A stretch of 64,000 nucleotides of DNA, from contig NZ_CP084508.1 of NCBI RefSeq assembly GCF_003113495.2, forward strand, positions 81,765-145,764. Direction: 5' to 3'. The position numbers and the translations under genes are program-made. This DNA is from Edwardsiella tarda ATCC 15947 = NBRC 105688. GTDB taxonomy: Bacteria; Pseudomonadota; Gammaproteobacteria; Enterobacterales; Enterobacteriaceae. Positions within the stretch are counted from its first letter, which is position 1. Every line of letters begins with the position of its first letter. Below, in pieces: positions 32,992 to 42,852 of the stretch. Under the pieces are notes generated by a model that was given only the letters and a program-made list of their open reading frames with translations, was not told where the DNA came from and ran no database searches.

Positions 32992-35615
32992 ACTTCCTCC
33001 TGCTGATGTTCAGCTATCCAGGCTTCAAGGCTGGCCATCTCCTGGGGAAAGTTGCGGTAGGCCAGCGCATAGACCGCATCATGGATACCCACCCCCTCCC
33101 GGCGTTTTTGCTGGATAAACTCGAAGTCCGCCCCTCTTGAGGAGTACATGGCGCGACTGAGTGGATCGACAAACAATCGGTGCCAGGAGGAGTAGGCTTC
33201 CACCGATAACATGAACGAACTGAACCATTGCTCTTTGGCGGAGCCGAATTTACCGATCATGTCTTTCTCAAACCGGTTGAACTGATCGGGATAAAGCTGG
33301 TTGTATTTGGTAAAGGATTTCGTACTCTGCTTCAGAATGATTTTGTAAGAGGAGTTGCCCCAGGCGGCACGGGCGGCGCTGGAGGCATCCGGAGAGTCGA
33401 AATCGACGATGTTTTGGGTAATGGTGATGTAGGAGCCATTGTGGCGCCGGGCTGTCCGGTAGCCCTTTTCGATAAACGTCCCGACTTTTTCATTCTTGAA
33501 GTCCAACAGTTTCCAGCCTTCATCGATAACGTTCAGTTTTTTCAGGCTGCGTGGGGAGTGGTACATGCGGTTCTCGATATAGATAATGAGCGAGAACATC
33601 ACCGCAATCAGCAGCGAGGGACGGCTTTCCAGACCACCCAGCTCCAACACCACCATGCGGGCATCATCATGCAGCGACGGCTCATCGGAGTTGAAATACT
33701 CACCATAAATCCCCGCTGCCGTATACTGATCCAGCAGGATAATCATCTCGTCCAGGCGGCTACGAATGGTCGGTGAATCCCGGTATTGCTCACTGTTGCG
33801 GGCATCACTCAGGAAATTCACCACATCATCAATACGCGCCCGGTTTTTTTTGCTCAGCCACGCCGCTTTCACCGCCTGCATCAACAGCCCCTCATGCACC
33901 TCATCCAGGTTGCCGTTCGGGCTGGCCATCACCGATAACTGGTCGCGGATACGCTCGGCGGACAAGTCAATATCTTTCACGTTGGCAAAGGGGTTGAACT
34001 TCAGGGTGTCGCCATCGAGGTAAACGCCGCCCATGTTCTCGCACAGAGACTTGTAGCCATCCCCCATATCAAATACCCAGGCGAAACCACCGCTATCCAA
34101 CACACTGCGGATCAACGGTTGAATCAATCCGGTTTTCCCGGCACCCGACGTCCCGCATACCGCCATGTTGAAGTTGGTATTGTCCATCTTGTCGTAGAAC
34201 AGATCGATAAAGGCCAACTGGCCACGATATGTCGGTGCCAATAAGCCCGAGGGGGCGAGCGGATGATCCGCGACCAGCGGCATCAGATTGGCCACATTGA
34301 ATGATTCGGCACGGTGAACCACCCCAGCGGCCTGCAGCTCTTTGAAGAGTCCCTCTCCCGCCTTAAAGGGCAAGGCGGTGAGAAAATTACGCAACTGGTT
34401 AAAGCGTGGTGAGATGAGCTCGATCCCGTTTTTACGGTAGCTGTTAAGGATATCCTGCTCGTAGTCCAGGGCCTTCTCGTTATCGTCTTCACAAAAGGCC
34501 GTCAGATTCAGGAAATAGGAGACGATAGCGGACTGGTTGCTGCTCAGGCGCTGACGCAGCTCACCCCACTCTTTTGCCTGCTTCTCCACCCCAGGGAAGA
34601 ACTTGCCATACGAAGTCTTAGACTTTTTCTCACAGTCCAAAAACTTCAGATTGGCCTCTTGGTGGGCTTTCACCTGATCTTCCACCATCAGGGTCAGCGT
34701 CAGGATGAACGGACAGGAGATGGACAGCTCCGGGTTGAGCAGATTGCTGTAGTTATCCGCATTACTCCATAAGAAGGCCATCTCCGGGTTACGCTCCAGC
34801 TGAAAATTCAGTATCTGGGCCGTACTGGTTTTTTGGCTACGGCCATTGCGTAAACCGATGGTCAGGCTTTCGGCTTTCACCTTCAGATCAAAGGAGTCAT
34901 CCACACATTGGTAGTTCAGGTCGATATAGGGATCTAATGGCCGATCATTGGGGTATAACTGGCTTGGGTTGTGGTTAATCATCTCCCTGACAATATTGAT
35001 AAACGCCTGAGCATCGACAGGCTGGGTATAGATACGAGCCCCCTGGAGTGATGCCCGGATAACCTTGACCTTGTTCTCCAGCTCAATCATATCGGCTTTG
35101 CTTTTTTTCTTGCTGGGTACACAACAGGAGATAAATACCCGGTAATTTCGCAGGGTGAGTGGCAGGTCAAGTCCTTCAGGTAACGAGAAGCGTTGCTCGG
35201 CCGCACGCAGATAGTAGGCACGGGTAATGGCGTTAAACTTGTCGGCCTGTGGCCCCGACCAGGAGAACTCGCGTAGCCCGTAGTCCACCATCGCCCCAAC
35301 TTGCTTGCTGGACATCAGGTGAATCGACAACGGAATGCCGCGTGGCATTTTGGTGCGTAACAGACTTTCCAGGGCCAATACTACCTGCTCATTGGCGCCT
35401 GCGAGCGGTTGAGCCTCCAGCATAAAGCCAATGGTACTGGCATTAATAAATAACCCGGTTTCTGGATCATAATCTTTATACGGCAGAATTCGGCTAAACT
35501 GCGGAAAGGACAGATTCGCCAGAATCTGATTTGCCTGCGCAGATTCATCAGGCAGTTTGAGTGCAGTCAGTAACGAGTTGACCGTCTGAGTTACAACATC
35601 AAGAGGATTATTCAC
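32988..35615 (-). CDS. traC: TraC pilus assembly ATPase (VirB4 family)
   Basis: The 875-residue cytoplasmic/peripheral ATPase carries Walker A GTSGAGKTG near residue 485, a Walker B-type NVIDEGWKLLDF and the family C-terminal block RRHNGSYITITQN. It powers pilin polymerisation at the base of the F-type secretion channel. No frame disruption was seen. Confidence 0.96.
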   Translation of the reverse strand: MNNPLDVVTQTVNSLLTALKLPDESAQANQILANLSFPQFSRILPYKDYDPETGLFINASTIGFMLEAQPLAGANEQVVLALESLLRTKMPRGIPLSIHLMSSKQVGAMVDYGLREFSWSGPQADKFNAITRAYYLRAAEQRFSLPEGLDLPLTLRNYRVFISCCVPSKKKSKADMIELENKVKVIRASLQGARIYTQPVDAQAFINIVREMINHNPSQLYPNDRPLDPYIDLNYQCVDDSFDLKVKAESLTIGLRNGRSQKTSTAQILNFQLERNPEMAFLWSNADNYSNLLNPELSISCPFILTLTLMVEDQVKAHQEANLKFLDCEKKSKTSYGKFFPGVEKQAKEWGELRQRLSSNQSAIVSYFLNLTAFCEDDNEKALDYEQDILNSYRKNGIELISPRFNQLRNFLTALPFKAGEGLFKELQAAGVVHRAESFNVANLMPLVADHPLAPSGLLAPTYRGQLAFIDLFYDKMDNTNFNMAVCGTSGAGKTGLIQPLIRSVLDSGGFAWVFDMGDGYKSLCENMGGVYLDGDTLKFNPFANVKDIDLSAERIRDQLSVMASPNGNLDEVHEGLLMQAVKAAWLSKKNRARIDDVVNFLSDARNSEQYRDSPTIRSRLDEMIILLDQYTAAGIYGEYFNSDEPSLHDDARMVVLELGGLESRPSLLIAVMFSLIIYIENRMYHSPRSLKKLNVIDEGWKLLDFKNEKVGTFIEKGYRTARRHNGSYITITQNIVDFDSPDASSAARAAWGNSSYKIILKQSTKSFTKYNQLYPDQFNRFEKDMIGKFGSAKEQWFSSFMLSVEAYSSWHRLFVDPLSRAMYSSRGADFEFIQQKRREGVGIHDAVYALAYRNFPQEMASLEAWIAEHQQEEV

Positions 35616-35743
35616 ACTGACACCTTTACCATTTCATGTTACATCCAGTACGCTACCGCCCATCCCTTTTTACGCTCAGGGCACTCGTAAAAAATACAGA
35701 ATAATAGACAGCCAATAACACGCTACGACCTCAGAAAACCCGA

Positions 35744-36316
35744 TTAGTGAATGCGGGGTTTTCCCCAATGTGACGGAGTAATAACAAACAACACCTGACT
35801 GGGTTGATGATAAACATCCTGCTTATCGATATAGGGCGCTATCCATAATTGTGCGACCTGCTCGCCGACACGTAATGGCCGAGGATAGCCTGACGCCACG
35901 GAAGACACCGGCATCGGTGCTGTTTTTACCGTCTGCATCGGGCTAATCGGACGGTTGGCCGGGGAGATCATTCGCTGCTCAACCGGTGTCGAACCCGTGC
36001 CAGTAAAGGGATTACGCGGCGCGGATGGGGCTATTGTGGTATGCACAATGGGTACCGGCGATACCGATGCAGCCGTCACGGCCAAAGGCACGGCTGTGGG
36101 CGCAAAACTCCCCTCAGCCAGGCGAGGCAATGCGGCTGCAACCGGCTTTGCGGCCTCCCCCTCCTCACTCAACTTGGCCTTTTCATTTGCCTGTTGCATC
36201 GTCATACAGGTATCCGATGTGGTGGCATTACATTCAAAATCGCTACTGGTTCCAGCGCATCCGCTTAATAACAGGGCGCTACCGAATACCGTGAAGATAA
36301 GACGCTGCATAGTCAC
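35744..36316 (-). CDS. traV: TraV outer-membrane lipoprotein of the secretion core
   Basis: The 190-residue protein has the lipobox LLLSGC followed by AGTSSDFECNATTSDTCMTM, the TraV cysteine pattern, then a Pro/Ala-rich linker and a C-terminal core (LRVGEQVAQLWIAPYIDKQD). It anchors the TraB-TraK core complex to the outer membrane. Confidence 0.93.
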   Translation of the reverse strand: MTMQRLIFTVFGSALLLSGCAGTSSDFECNATTSDTCMTMQQANEKAKLSEEGEAAKPVAAALPRLAEGSFAPTAVPLAVTAASVSPVPIVHTTIAPSAPRNPFTGTGSTPVEQRMISPANRPISPMQTVKTAPMPVSSVASGYPRPLRVGEQVAQLWIAPYIDKQDVYHQPSQVLFVITPSHWGKPRIH

Positions 36317-36321
36317 CCCCT

Positions 36322-36534
36322 TTAATGCTTAGGCGTAGGAAGAATAATTTTTCCCGTCGTATTTTTAAAAAAATGGTCAGGCAATAGCGGGTTATCAACA
36401 ATCGCTTGACGCAAGGCATTAACATCAGACATATCATTAAACCAGTGGGCGGTTTTCCCAGCCCCAGCTTTACCCCAAATAAGCACATGACCTGTTAGGG
36501 CGCAGAATGATTTTTGCTTATTAACGTTGCTCAT
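36322..36534 (-). CDS. 70-residue protein with a P-loop-like motif in the transfer operon
   Basis: I do not recognise this product. It has HVLIWGKAGAGKTAHWFNDM, which fits the GxxGxGK[ST] pattern, but the protein is too short for an NTPase domain and no Walker B is visible. The position between traB and traV corresponds to the small trbD/trbG genes of F. It ends 5 bp before traV and overlaps the upstream small gene by 4 bp, so it belongs to the operon. Confidence 0.6.
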   Translation of the reverse strand: MSNVNKQKSFCALTGHVLIWGKAGAGKTAHWFNDMSDVNALRQAIVDNPLLPDHFFKNTTGKIILPTPKH

Positions 36535-36902
36535 ACCCCTTTCTCCTCAGAGGTTATTTCCTGCATCCAACTCACAACAACCATAAAAACCAATCCAATC
36601 ACTATTCCACGCCAACCTATGCCTTCCATTAAAACCATATAGGTGGCATCAGCTTGAGATTGCGTCAAGGCAAGTGATGCAAAATCATGATGAAATTGCA
36701 CCGGATTAAAAACCAGGGCTGACAGCAGAAGCATACCCGATAAAAACCAGAGCAGAATATTATAGGCCGCTATCCCAATAGCAAAACGACGGAGAAGGAG
36801 CAGGGTAAAACCTCGCGGTTCAGCAACCCATTGCATTAAAATCCGCTGAAAAATAATCTGAGTCTTATCCTTAAAAGAAAGCTGACGTAGAGGACGCATC
36901 AT
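36531..36902 (-). CDS. TraP-position inner-membrane protein
   Basis: The 123-residue protein has two hydrophobic segments (IAAYNILLWFLSGMLLLSAL and GIVIGLVFMVVVSW) and a basic N-terminus. It begins on the last base of the traB stop codon, where F has traP, a TraB-associated membrane protein. Sequence similarity to TraP cannot be confirmed by eye and it is shorter than F TraP. Confidence 0.5.
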   Translation of the reverse strand: MMRPLRQLSFKDKTQIIFQRILMQWVAEPRGFTLLLLRRFAIGIAAYNILLWFLSGMLLLSALVFNPVQFHHDFASLALTQSQADATYMVLMEGIGWRGIVIGLVFMVVVSWMQEITSEEKGV

Positions 36903-38284
36903 TATTTTCCTCCCGGCATAAACTGATGTGGGTCGATATTTTTAAGTTGCTTCAGCATCTCATCGGTATTAAAACCATTGAGATTATCCGTAGAGGGCAT
37001 TGCCATTGACGGCGCTGACCGAGGCATCGTCTCCGTCTCGGCAGACTGACGCTGTTGCTTTTCAGCCTCCAGTTCGTCAACCGTCTTCAGCTGGAAACCA
37101 TCCTGAAACACCACCGTAATTTCATTGCCGGCACCAATCGGGATAACCGGATGATATTGCTCGGCCCGTTTGATGTAGTAGTCACTGAGTGTCTGTGCTG
37201 CTTTAGAAGAGACACCGCCAATACCGGACATCAGCACATCGGCACCGCTGACTGAGGCGGTCGCCCCTAGCCCTACCGCCGGTTGCGAAGCACGATTAAT
37301 GCCAGAGCCGATACCATCGACAAACCCCGCCCCCCAGGCCCAGCCAAGAATTTTTCCGTTACGCATCACGACTTCACCCTTGATGCCGTTTTTTCCCCGG
37401 AAATTAACGTGACCGGCGATCGGGAGATCAATCACCGCCTTCCCTTTGATACAGCTGAGTTTACGGGTACGCACAATGGCGCGTTCACTCGAGACATCAC
37501 CGTATGCCTCCAGGCCAACAAAACAGCCTGTCAGGTCATACGTTTTACTGTTCGGCATCTCCACACGGCCGGTGATCCGCAGCTGCATGGGCACCGTGGC
37601 TTCATTACCGGTCACGGACGCATTGGCATCGGCCCCTTCAATCAGCATGCCTTTGGCAAAGCTCCCAGAGGGGATATAGGGCAGCTTCAGTGCTGATTTC
37701 TCACCGCGCCCATACGTGAACGTCTTACGGCTTAACTGATTGGGAACCGGAATGGACTGATAGGTCACCTGGGGTGCCGGCGGTGTCCCCACACCCGGGT
37801 AAAATGCCGTGGGTGGCGGTACGCTGCCTTTCCCTTGAGGAGGAAAGGCCGTCGGCTGTGGCTCCCCCTCGGGTCCAGGTGCCGGTGTTGGCTCGGTGGA
37901 TGCGCTTGCCCCCACCTGAGCGAGTTTTTCTTTTAGTTGGGCATTCTCCTGTGCCAGCAGCTCCATGCGATGCTGATCTTCCACCCGTCCTTTACTCAGC
38001 AGATCGATCTCCTGCCGAATATGCTTAAACTCCTTGCGCATTTCCTGCTCGGTGACCTGCATCTCAGTCGTCGCGTGTTGCTGTACCTTGTCATCAAACG
38101 CGGTATCAACCACGCCCGTCATATCCGGTGCCGGCTCATGCGCATTGCCGGTCTGTGAGGCGCTATCAGAACGGAGATCCAGCTCTGAAAGATACAGTCC
38201 CCCGCCCACGGCCATCGCCACGACGACAACCACAATCCCCAGCCACAGATACTGTTTCCGCTTGACCAGTGCGTTAATATTCAT
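36902..38284 (-). CDS. traB: TraB secretion-channel scaffold (VirB10 family)
   Basis: The 460-residue protein has an N-terminal membrane helix (LWLGIVVVVVAMAVGGGLYL), a coiled coil at ~85-125, a Pro-rich spacer (~130-185) and a C-terminal beta-barrel domain with TGCFVGLEAYGDVSSERAIV and IKGEVVMRNGKILGWAWGAG, ending in an antenna region. It spans both membranes in the core complex. It overlaps traK by one base. Confidence 0.95.
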   Translation of the reverse strand: MNINALVKRKQYLWLGIVVVVVAMAVGGGLYLSELDLRSDSASQTGNAHEPAPDMTGVVDTAFDDKVQQHATTEMQVTEQEMRKEFKHIRQEIDLLSKGRVEDQHRMELLAQENAQLKEKLAQVGASASTEPTPAPGPEGEPQPTAFPPQGKGSVPPPTAFYPGVGTPPAPQVTYQSIPVPNQLSRKTFTYGRGEKSALKLPYIPSGSFAKGMLIEGADANASVTGNEATVPMQLRITGRVEMPNSKTYDLTGCFVGLEAYGDVSSERAIVRTRKLSCIKGKAVIDLPIAGHVNFRGKNGIKGEVVMRNGKILGWAWGAGFVDGIGSGINRASQPAVGLGATASVSGADVLMSGIGGVSSKAAQTLSDYYIKRAEQYHPVIPIGAGNEITVVFQDGFQLKTVDELEAEKQQRQSAETETMPRSAPSMAMPSTDNLNGFNTDEMLKQLKNIDPHQFMPGGK

Positions 38285-39015
38285 CAGCGCGCCTCCCCGG
38301 AGGTCGTTACATAAACCGACATCCGACCACCACCGATGATTTGCCTGGCCGGTCCGACAAACATGATGGCGCGGGTACCCGGCTGCCAGAAATCACGCTC
38401 ACTGACTGTTTTTGGGGTGTTACCCGGATTGATGACGGTATAACGCACTACTTTGAGGTGATGGCCAATCCAGACGTTATCAGCAACGCTCTGTAATCCC
38501 GCCGGCGTCGTCAAGGCCTCATTGGTCACCGGAATAGACTGCCAACCGGCAGGTAAGGCGTCCTCATGCACACCTTTATTGACCGCCACCAATAATGCCT
38601 CATAGGGTGTTGCCTCTTCCCACGCCTGGGGCGTCTCGCCGGTTCCCAGCAGATCACTCACCAGTTGGATAGTGCGCCCTTCCCCGGCACGCGGAACGGC
38701 GCGGATAGAGAAATTGAGACCGCGTTCAGTCTCTATGATGAAGGTAAAGGGTTTCTTGTTCAGCGTGGCAATCACAATTCCCCCGCTCGCGGTCTGCTCC
38801 TGGCGCGTCAGTTCACCCTCCAGACTGTTGATGGCGGTAATGCGATCACCGGCCACCGTGAACAGATTCGGATCGGTGTTACTCACGGCGATATTAGCCT
38901 GACCACCATTGCTCAAGGGCACCAGAGCCGGTGCCGTCCCTACCCGAATAGCCGCCTGGCTGTAACCGGCAAGCAGGAGGAGCCCCGCTAGTAATAACGG
39001 TTTATTTATTTTCAT
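38284..39015 (-). CDS. traK: TraK secretin-like core protein (VirB9 family)
   Basis: From [20 protein letters not shown] (signal peptide) the product has 243 residues with TraK motifs ([34 protein letters not shown]). The ATG lies inside the end of traE (14-bp overlap). TraK bridges TraB and TraV in the outer-membrane complex. Confidence 0.94.
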   Translation of the reverse strand: MKINKPLLLAGLLLLAGYSQAAIRVGTAPALVPLSNGGQANIAVSNTDPNLFTVAGDRITAINSLEGELTRQEQTASGGIVIATLNKKPFTFIIETERGLNFSIRAVPRAGEGRTIQLVSDLLGTGETPQAWEEATPYEALLVAVNKGVHEDALPAGWQSIPVTNEALTTPAGLQSVADNVWIGHHLKVVRYTVINPGNTPKTVSERDFWQPGTRAIMFVGPARQIIGGGRMSVYVTTSGEAR

Positions 39016-39568
39016 CGTTAACCTCACCAAAACGTGTCAACCAGGTTGTCCCATCTTCACGCGCCATAATTAGGACGTAATGTTTAATTTCGCTGTAAGG
39101 CTGTGAGTTCCCAATCCAGGTTTTTAATTCACCCCGGATATCAACCCGCCCGGCCGCCGGGTAGACTTTCACACTGGTCTGATAAAAAGAGGAGTTCACG
39201 TTGTTGCTCTTAATCCGCTTGGCATCTTCTGCCAGTCGGATCTTCAGTTCGTTTTGAGCAGCGGGTTTTACAAACGCCAATAAGGCTTGATGGGAGGCAT
39301 CAACCGTTTCGGGTGTCACGTTCAAGCGCAGCGCAATAAAGGACAGCGCCATCTGCCGTAGGTAAGAGGCATCTGCCTGATTTTGTGAAACAGCAAAAGG
39401 TGCAGAGAACAGCATCGGTGTTACCACACTACGTTGCTCGTTCTGCAAACGGTAGTTATTTACTCCTTGAATAATATTCGCTGATAAAGAGAGGAGTAAA
39501 AATACCGCCATACCAATAAAACCGATGGCCAGTACGCGGCTGGTACTCAAACGGGCACTGTGTTTCAT
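39002..39568 (-). CDS. traE: TraE inner-membrane pilus assembly protein (VirB5/8-like)
   Basis: The 188-residue protein has one membrane helix ([20 protein letters not shown]) and the TraE periplasmic domain ([40 protein letters not shown]). Gene order L-E-K matches F. Confidence 0.94.
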   Translation of the reverse strand: MKHSARLSTSRVLAIGFIGMAVFLLLSLSANIIQGVNNYRLQNEQRSVVTPMLFSAPFAVSQNQADASYLRQMALSFIALRLNVTPETVDASHQALLAFVKPAAQNELKIRLAEDAKRIKSNNVNSSFYQTSVKVYPAAGRVDIRGELKTWIGNSQPYSEIKHYVLIMAREDGTTWLTRFGEVNDENK

Positions 39569-39585
39569 TTTAACTCCTCTGTAAC

Positions 39586-39891
39586 CTACTTAATCCATTG
39601 CCGGAAACAGGAGTCTGGTACATCGTGAAAAACACCTTTGAGCAGCGAGGTTGGCATATACCAATAAATCAGATCACGTAACCAGGTACTTCCTCGCCCT
39701 TTCTTCAGTTTTTTCACACACCAGAAAACCAGAACCGCTGCGACAAGACCAAAAAGCTGCTTGTTAGCCCATAATCCCCAGCCAAGACAAATAGCCGCAG
39801 GGATAAGTTCATCAAGATAGAGCCCGAACCAGCGGTTCTGGTTGGTGAGTGTTTCCGGAAAACGGTAGCGACTTAAATCGTTTTCCGACAT
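39586..39891 (-). CDS. traL: TraL inner-membrane pilus assembly protein
   Basis: The 101-residue protein starts near [20 protein letters not shown] and has two hydrophobic segments, matching F TraL (VirB3-like). It is separated by 15 bp from traA upstream. Confidence 0.94.
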   Translation of the reverse strand: MSENDLSRYRFPETLTNQNRWFGLYLDELIPAAICLGWGLWANKQLFGLVAAVLVFWCVKKLKKGRGSTWLRDLIYWYMPTSLLKGVFHDVPDSCFRQWIK

Positions 39892-39906
39892 TGGGGAAAA
39901 ATCCTA

Positions 39907-40254
39907 TTAGTAGCCAGCAACCCCCATCCCGACGGCAATAAATACCGACAGGATGGCAAAACCGGCCAGGAATTTGATGTTTTTGGTCATCATATACATG
40001 ATGCCCCCAACCAACACTTCCGCCAGGACAACCCACTTAACGACACTGGAGCCGCTGCCGAAGGTCTTCTTGACGGTATCATCCCCGCCTGCCATCAGGT
40101 CTTTACCTGCAGCCAGCGCGACATCCGGTAGCAAGGTCGCGACAGCCGCCGCTGGCAGCGCAACCTTTAGCGCTTTGATCAGTCCCTTCTTGGAAAAGAG
40201 AGAGGATTTATTTTTAGATGCAGCAACCCCGTGAACACTTAATGAAGTATCCAT
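39907..40254 (-). CDS. traA: TraA propilin (F-type pilin)
   Basis: The 115-residue precursor has a long leader ending PDVALA before AGKD, the leader peptidase site after residue 48, leaving a 67-residue pilin with two helices (SVVKWVVLAEVLVGGIMYMM and FLAGFAILSVFIAVG) and a basic loop (TKNIK), as in F pilin. The C-terminal end GVAGY differs from F (VVGL). Maturation would need TraQ and TraX, both present. Confidence 0.96.
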   Translation of the reverse strand: MDTSLSVHGVAASKNKSSLFSKKGLIKALKVALPAAAVATLLPDVALAAGKDLMAGGDDTVKKTFGSGSSVVKWVVLAEVLVGGIMYMMTKNIKFLAGFAILSVFIAVGMGVAGY

Positions 40255-40325
40255 GATTTTTCCTTAAATTTAATTAAATAAGAAACGTTGTGAGAAACAA
40301 CGCCGTCGTCATTAGCGATAGAGAT

Positions 40326-40538
40326 CTAACGTTCTTCTTCCGGACTCTCCTCCACACTATCGGCATTATAAAAATCAGGAAACCGTTCAAGGTGATCAGT
40401 CAACCGCAGAACGGCCTCCATCGACTTAGGACGATTACTGCGTAGACACGCAGAGATCAATGACTCATTGGCTATATCGCTAAGGCGGATCGATACAGCT
40501 GGACCAGTCCCTATAGGACTGCGTTTTACTCTGGTCAT
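40326..40538 (-). CDS. traY: TraY oriT-binding ribbon-helix-helix protein
   Basis: The 70-residue protein contains AVSIRLSDIANESLISACLR, one RHH unit (F TraY has two fused). It activates the traY promoter and helps TraI nick oriT. As the first gene of the main transfer operon, it is followed by traA after 71 bp. Confidence 0.88.
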   Translation of the reverse strand: MTRVKRSPIGTGPAVSIRLSDIANESLISACLRSNRPKSMEAVLRLTDHLERFPDFYNADSVEESPEEER

Positions 40539-40669
40539 CCCTCCCCCATAACTATGATTAATTCATAATCATCGTCCCACCATTCTTATAAAATGTAAAA
40601 TCAAATGTTTGTTAAAATAAACATCCCTCATAGGGTAAATTAATATTACCCTACAAGGGAGGGTCTTTG

Positions 40670-41371
40670 TTACACTATGTTAACAACAGCACCACCAATA
40701 AACTCGCGCATTAGCAATATAATAAATTGCAAATTCTTATCATCAAGCAAATAGTATTTTAAAAGTGATGGATTACAGGCATAACCAACTTTGCAAACAA
40801 CACTCTTAACTCTCTTTTTGGTGGCATCTTCATTTATTTTTAATATCGCAGAAATTTCTTTCGCTCCACAACCAATAACAACAAAAGGGAATACAACTTT
40901 CTCTTTCTCAGTTAATTTAAAGAACACATCTTGAAAATTTATTGGCTTTTCTTTCGATAGCCCAATTAAATCAAAACGGCTAAGATCTTTTATAGGCTTA
41001 AACTTATTAAGTTGCCACAGATAATAAATAGAATCGAAACAAGTCAGCATTTCAATTCGAACTTGCCAAACAGCATCCCCTATAAGAATATTACGACACT
41101 GAACAAAATCATCTTTAACAAATGACACTTCAAACTCCAATTTGGTCAAATAAAAAGAAAGACCATTACTAAAGCAAAAGATATCATTTAAATGGATATC
41201 GGCATAAGACTTAGCATCACAGTTAAATTCTTTTGCAAAAGACAGGTTATAATAAACAAAGTCAGAATTTGCATTCCGAATACAAATAGGATATGGGGAT
41301 TGCTTAAACTGAGCACAATAAGAATCAAATTGACATGGAGGGTGTTTGTCTTTAGGATTGCGCATACACAT
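40670..41371 (-). CDS. traJ: TraJ-type transcription activator of the transfer operon (PAS + LuxR-like HTH)
   Basis: From the ATG at 41371 the product has about 233 residues: a PAS-like sensor part (~15-110, PICIRNANSDFVYYNLSFAK) and a C-terminal HTH (LTEKEKVVFPFVVIGCGAKE then ISAILKINEDATKKRV). AGAGG precedes the ATG. The frame runs up to 41503 but lacks initiation signals there. TraJ relieves H-NS silencing at the traY promoter. The gene is AT-rich and diverged, as traJ alleles usually are. A FinP-like structure lies opposite its leader. Confidence 0.82.
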   Translation of the reverse strand: MCMRNPKDKHPPCQFDSYCAQFKQSPYPICIRNANSDFVYYNLSFAKEFNCDAKSYADIHLNDIFCFSNGLSFYLTKLEFEVSFVKDDFVQCRNILIGDAVWQVRIEMLTCFDSIYYLWQLNKFKPIKDLSRFDLIGLSKEKPINFQDVFFKLTEKEKVVFPFVVIGCGAKEISAILKINEDATKKRVKSVVCKVGYACNPSLLKYYLLDDKNLQFIILLMREFIGGAVVNIV

Positions 41372-41450
41372 AGTGCCTCTAGCAAGGTTGCTATGGATAG
41401 CCGGTATAGCAGGGCGACATCCCTCTATATCGGCGCTTCTCAAATTTTTC
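41370..41450 (+). ncRNA. finP: FinP-like antisense RNA opposite the traJ leader (candidate)
   Basis: On the + strand a small stem TAGCAA-GG-TTGCTA (41380-41393) is followed by a stronger stem in which GCCGGTATAGCAGGG pairs with CCCTCTATATCGGC around the loop CGACAT (41400-41434), then CAAATTTTTC. This two-stem layout covering the traJ ribosome site (GCCTCT opposite AGAGGC) is the FinP arrangement. FinO, its chaperone, is encoded in the window. The promoter and exact ends were not identified and the T-run starts 10 nt after the stem. Confidence 0.5.
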
Positions 41451-41611
41451 AGAACAAAAGCTGTTCTAGATTCAATAATAAACCAATGATTAATTATTGT
41501 CACCTTATAAAGGTAGATAATTATTGCTTTGTTTTAGAATAAATAGATCATTATTCTAATTAAAGATGGAGATGTATATCCCCATCTTTAATTCAACATT
41601 AAATGGATATA

Positions 41612-42352
41612 TCAGAATATTCCTGCAATAGACTTAGCCAACTGAGCCTCTAAAACAGGACGTGCCTCATCAAATTTCAAATTAACTTTATTAGCACTTG
41701 AGACAATACGAGTTTGATATTTATATTGATCACCAAACGATATACTTGTCTGAACTTTGGCTCCTGACGTCCCCTGTCTTAAAGCTGCAACATTATCAGT
41801 ACGAACTTTATCTTTTGTGCGGGTCGCAACCTGAACATCGGTCACCATAGTGTAATTGACATCTTCAACCATAGCGTCTGCAGCCATCCCAATTAACCCG
41901 GCAGCTAAACCCACACCTAAAGTAGCACCGGCGGAGTTTGAATTATATGCGGTGATCCCTGCACCTAATGCCGCACCAGTAACAGCACCCTCATAGCCCT
42001 GATTCAGATACCCTTGCGCATCACGCAGATTCATTTTATCAGCTTTCAGAACGTTAGCTTGAATCCAGTAATGTGCTGTGTTGGCAGACGATGTAACTCG
42101 ATATCCTTTGGCCTCCATATCTCTTACAATCAAAGATTGCAATCCACTTAGATCTTTATCAGAGGTATTCTTCACCTGGATGAATACGGTTTTATCCCCC
42201 ATAGCCGCAGGATCTAACCAGATGGTCTGACTCATCTGTGTCTTCACTTCGAGATTACGTTTCTTAATGGCTGTTGACATCGCACCACAGCCAGACAGGA
42301 AAAACACAGAAAGGACAACTGCAACAGCTAAGGATTGAGTTTTTTTATACAT
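41612..42352 (-). CDS. traT: TraT surface-exclusion/serum-resistance lipoprotein, in an unusual position
   Basis: From [20 protein letters not shown] the product has 246 residues with lipobox LSGC and the TraT sequence [20 protein letters not shown] and later [17 protein letters not shown]. It is an abundant outer-membrane lipoprotein that reduces mating-pair formation with cells already carrying the plasmid and gives complement resistance. In F it lies between traS and traD; here that place is empty and traT sits between traM and traJ. Confidence 0.95.
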   Translation of the reverse strand: MYKKTQSLAVAVVLSVFFLSGCGAMSTAIKKRNLEVKTQMSQTIWLDPAAMGDKTVFIQVKNTSDKDLSGLQSLIVRDMEAKGYRVTSSANTAHYWIQANVLKADKMNLRDAQGYLNQGYEGAVTGAALGAGITAYNSNSAGATLGVGLAAGLIGMAADAMVEDVNYTMVTDVQVATRTKDKVRTDNVAALRQGTSGAKVQTSISFGDQYKYQTRIVSSANKVNLKFDEARPVLEAQLAKSIAGIF

Positions 42353-42408
42353 AAACACGATCTCTATATCTGAATCTAATACCAATACATGACATTTGTA
42401 CTACTTAA

Positions 42409-42795
42409 TCACTCATCATCATGCTCACTTGGAAAGAATTTTTCTATAATCTGGCGCACATCTTCAAGAATATCAGACTTCATATTACTATAGACAAACT
42501 TCTCCTTCCCTTGCACGTAAGGGCTTAATGACGCCATCCCCATCACTTTACATATCCCGAACTGTGTTTTAAGAACATTCTCCAACAGGATTTTATTAAA
42601 CTCCATTTGGTTAAACGCAGACTCTTTTCGTTCCATTTGGGCTTCATATACGCGCAACCCCAACTCTAACAGCATAGTAGATATGCTGGAAAAGCTAACA
42701 TCACGCTCTTTCGCCCCCTCTAATCGCCTTGCTTCTACAATCGCATTGATTTTATTAGTAACTTCATCACTTACATACGCCTGAATTTTTGCCAT
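42409..42795 (-). CDS. traM: TraM oriT-binding relaxosome accessory protein
   Basis: The 128-residue protein has an N-terminal RHH (AKIQAYVSDEVTNKINAIVE) and a C-terminal tetramerisation and TraD-contact region with acidic end SEHDDE. It binds GANTC motifs next to oriT, 13 of which occur directly upstream (42,853-43,031). It is adjacent to oriT and read away from it. Confidence 0.94.
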   Translation of the reverse strand: MAKIQAYVSDEVTNKINAIVEARRLEGAKERDVSFSSISTMLLELGLRVYEAQMERKESAFNQMEFNKILLENVLKTQFGICKVMGMASLSPYVQGKEKFVYSNMKSDILEDVRQIIEKFFPSEHDDE

Positions 42796-42852
42796 AGTGA
42801 TAACCTATTTTAGTATCTATACAAAGACATATTTTTCGCCAACAAAAATGAC

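Noticed and set aside
41192..41542. 116-residue frame opposite traJ
   Set aside because: It is antisense to a recognised gene without an SD or protein pattern, so it is a shadow frame.
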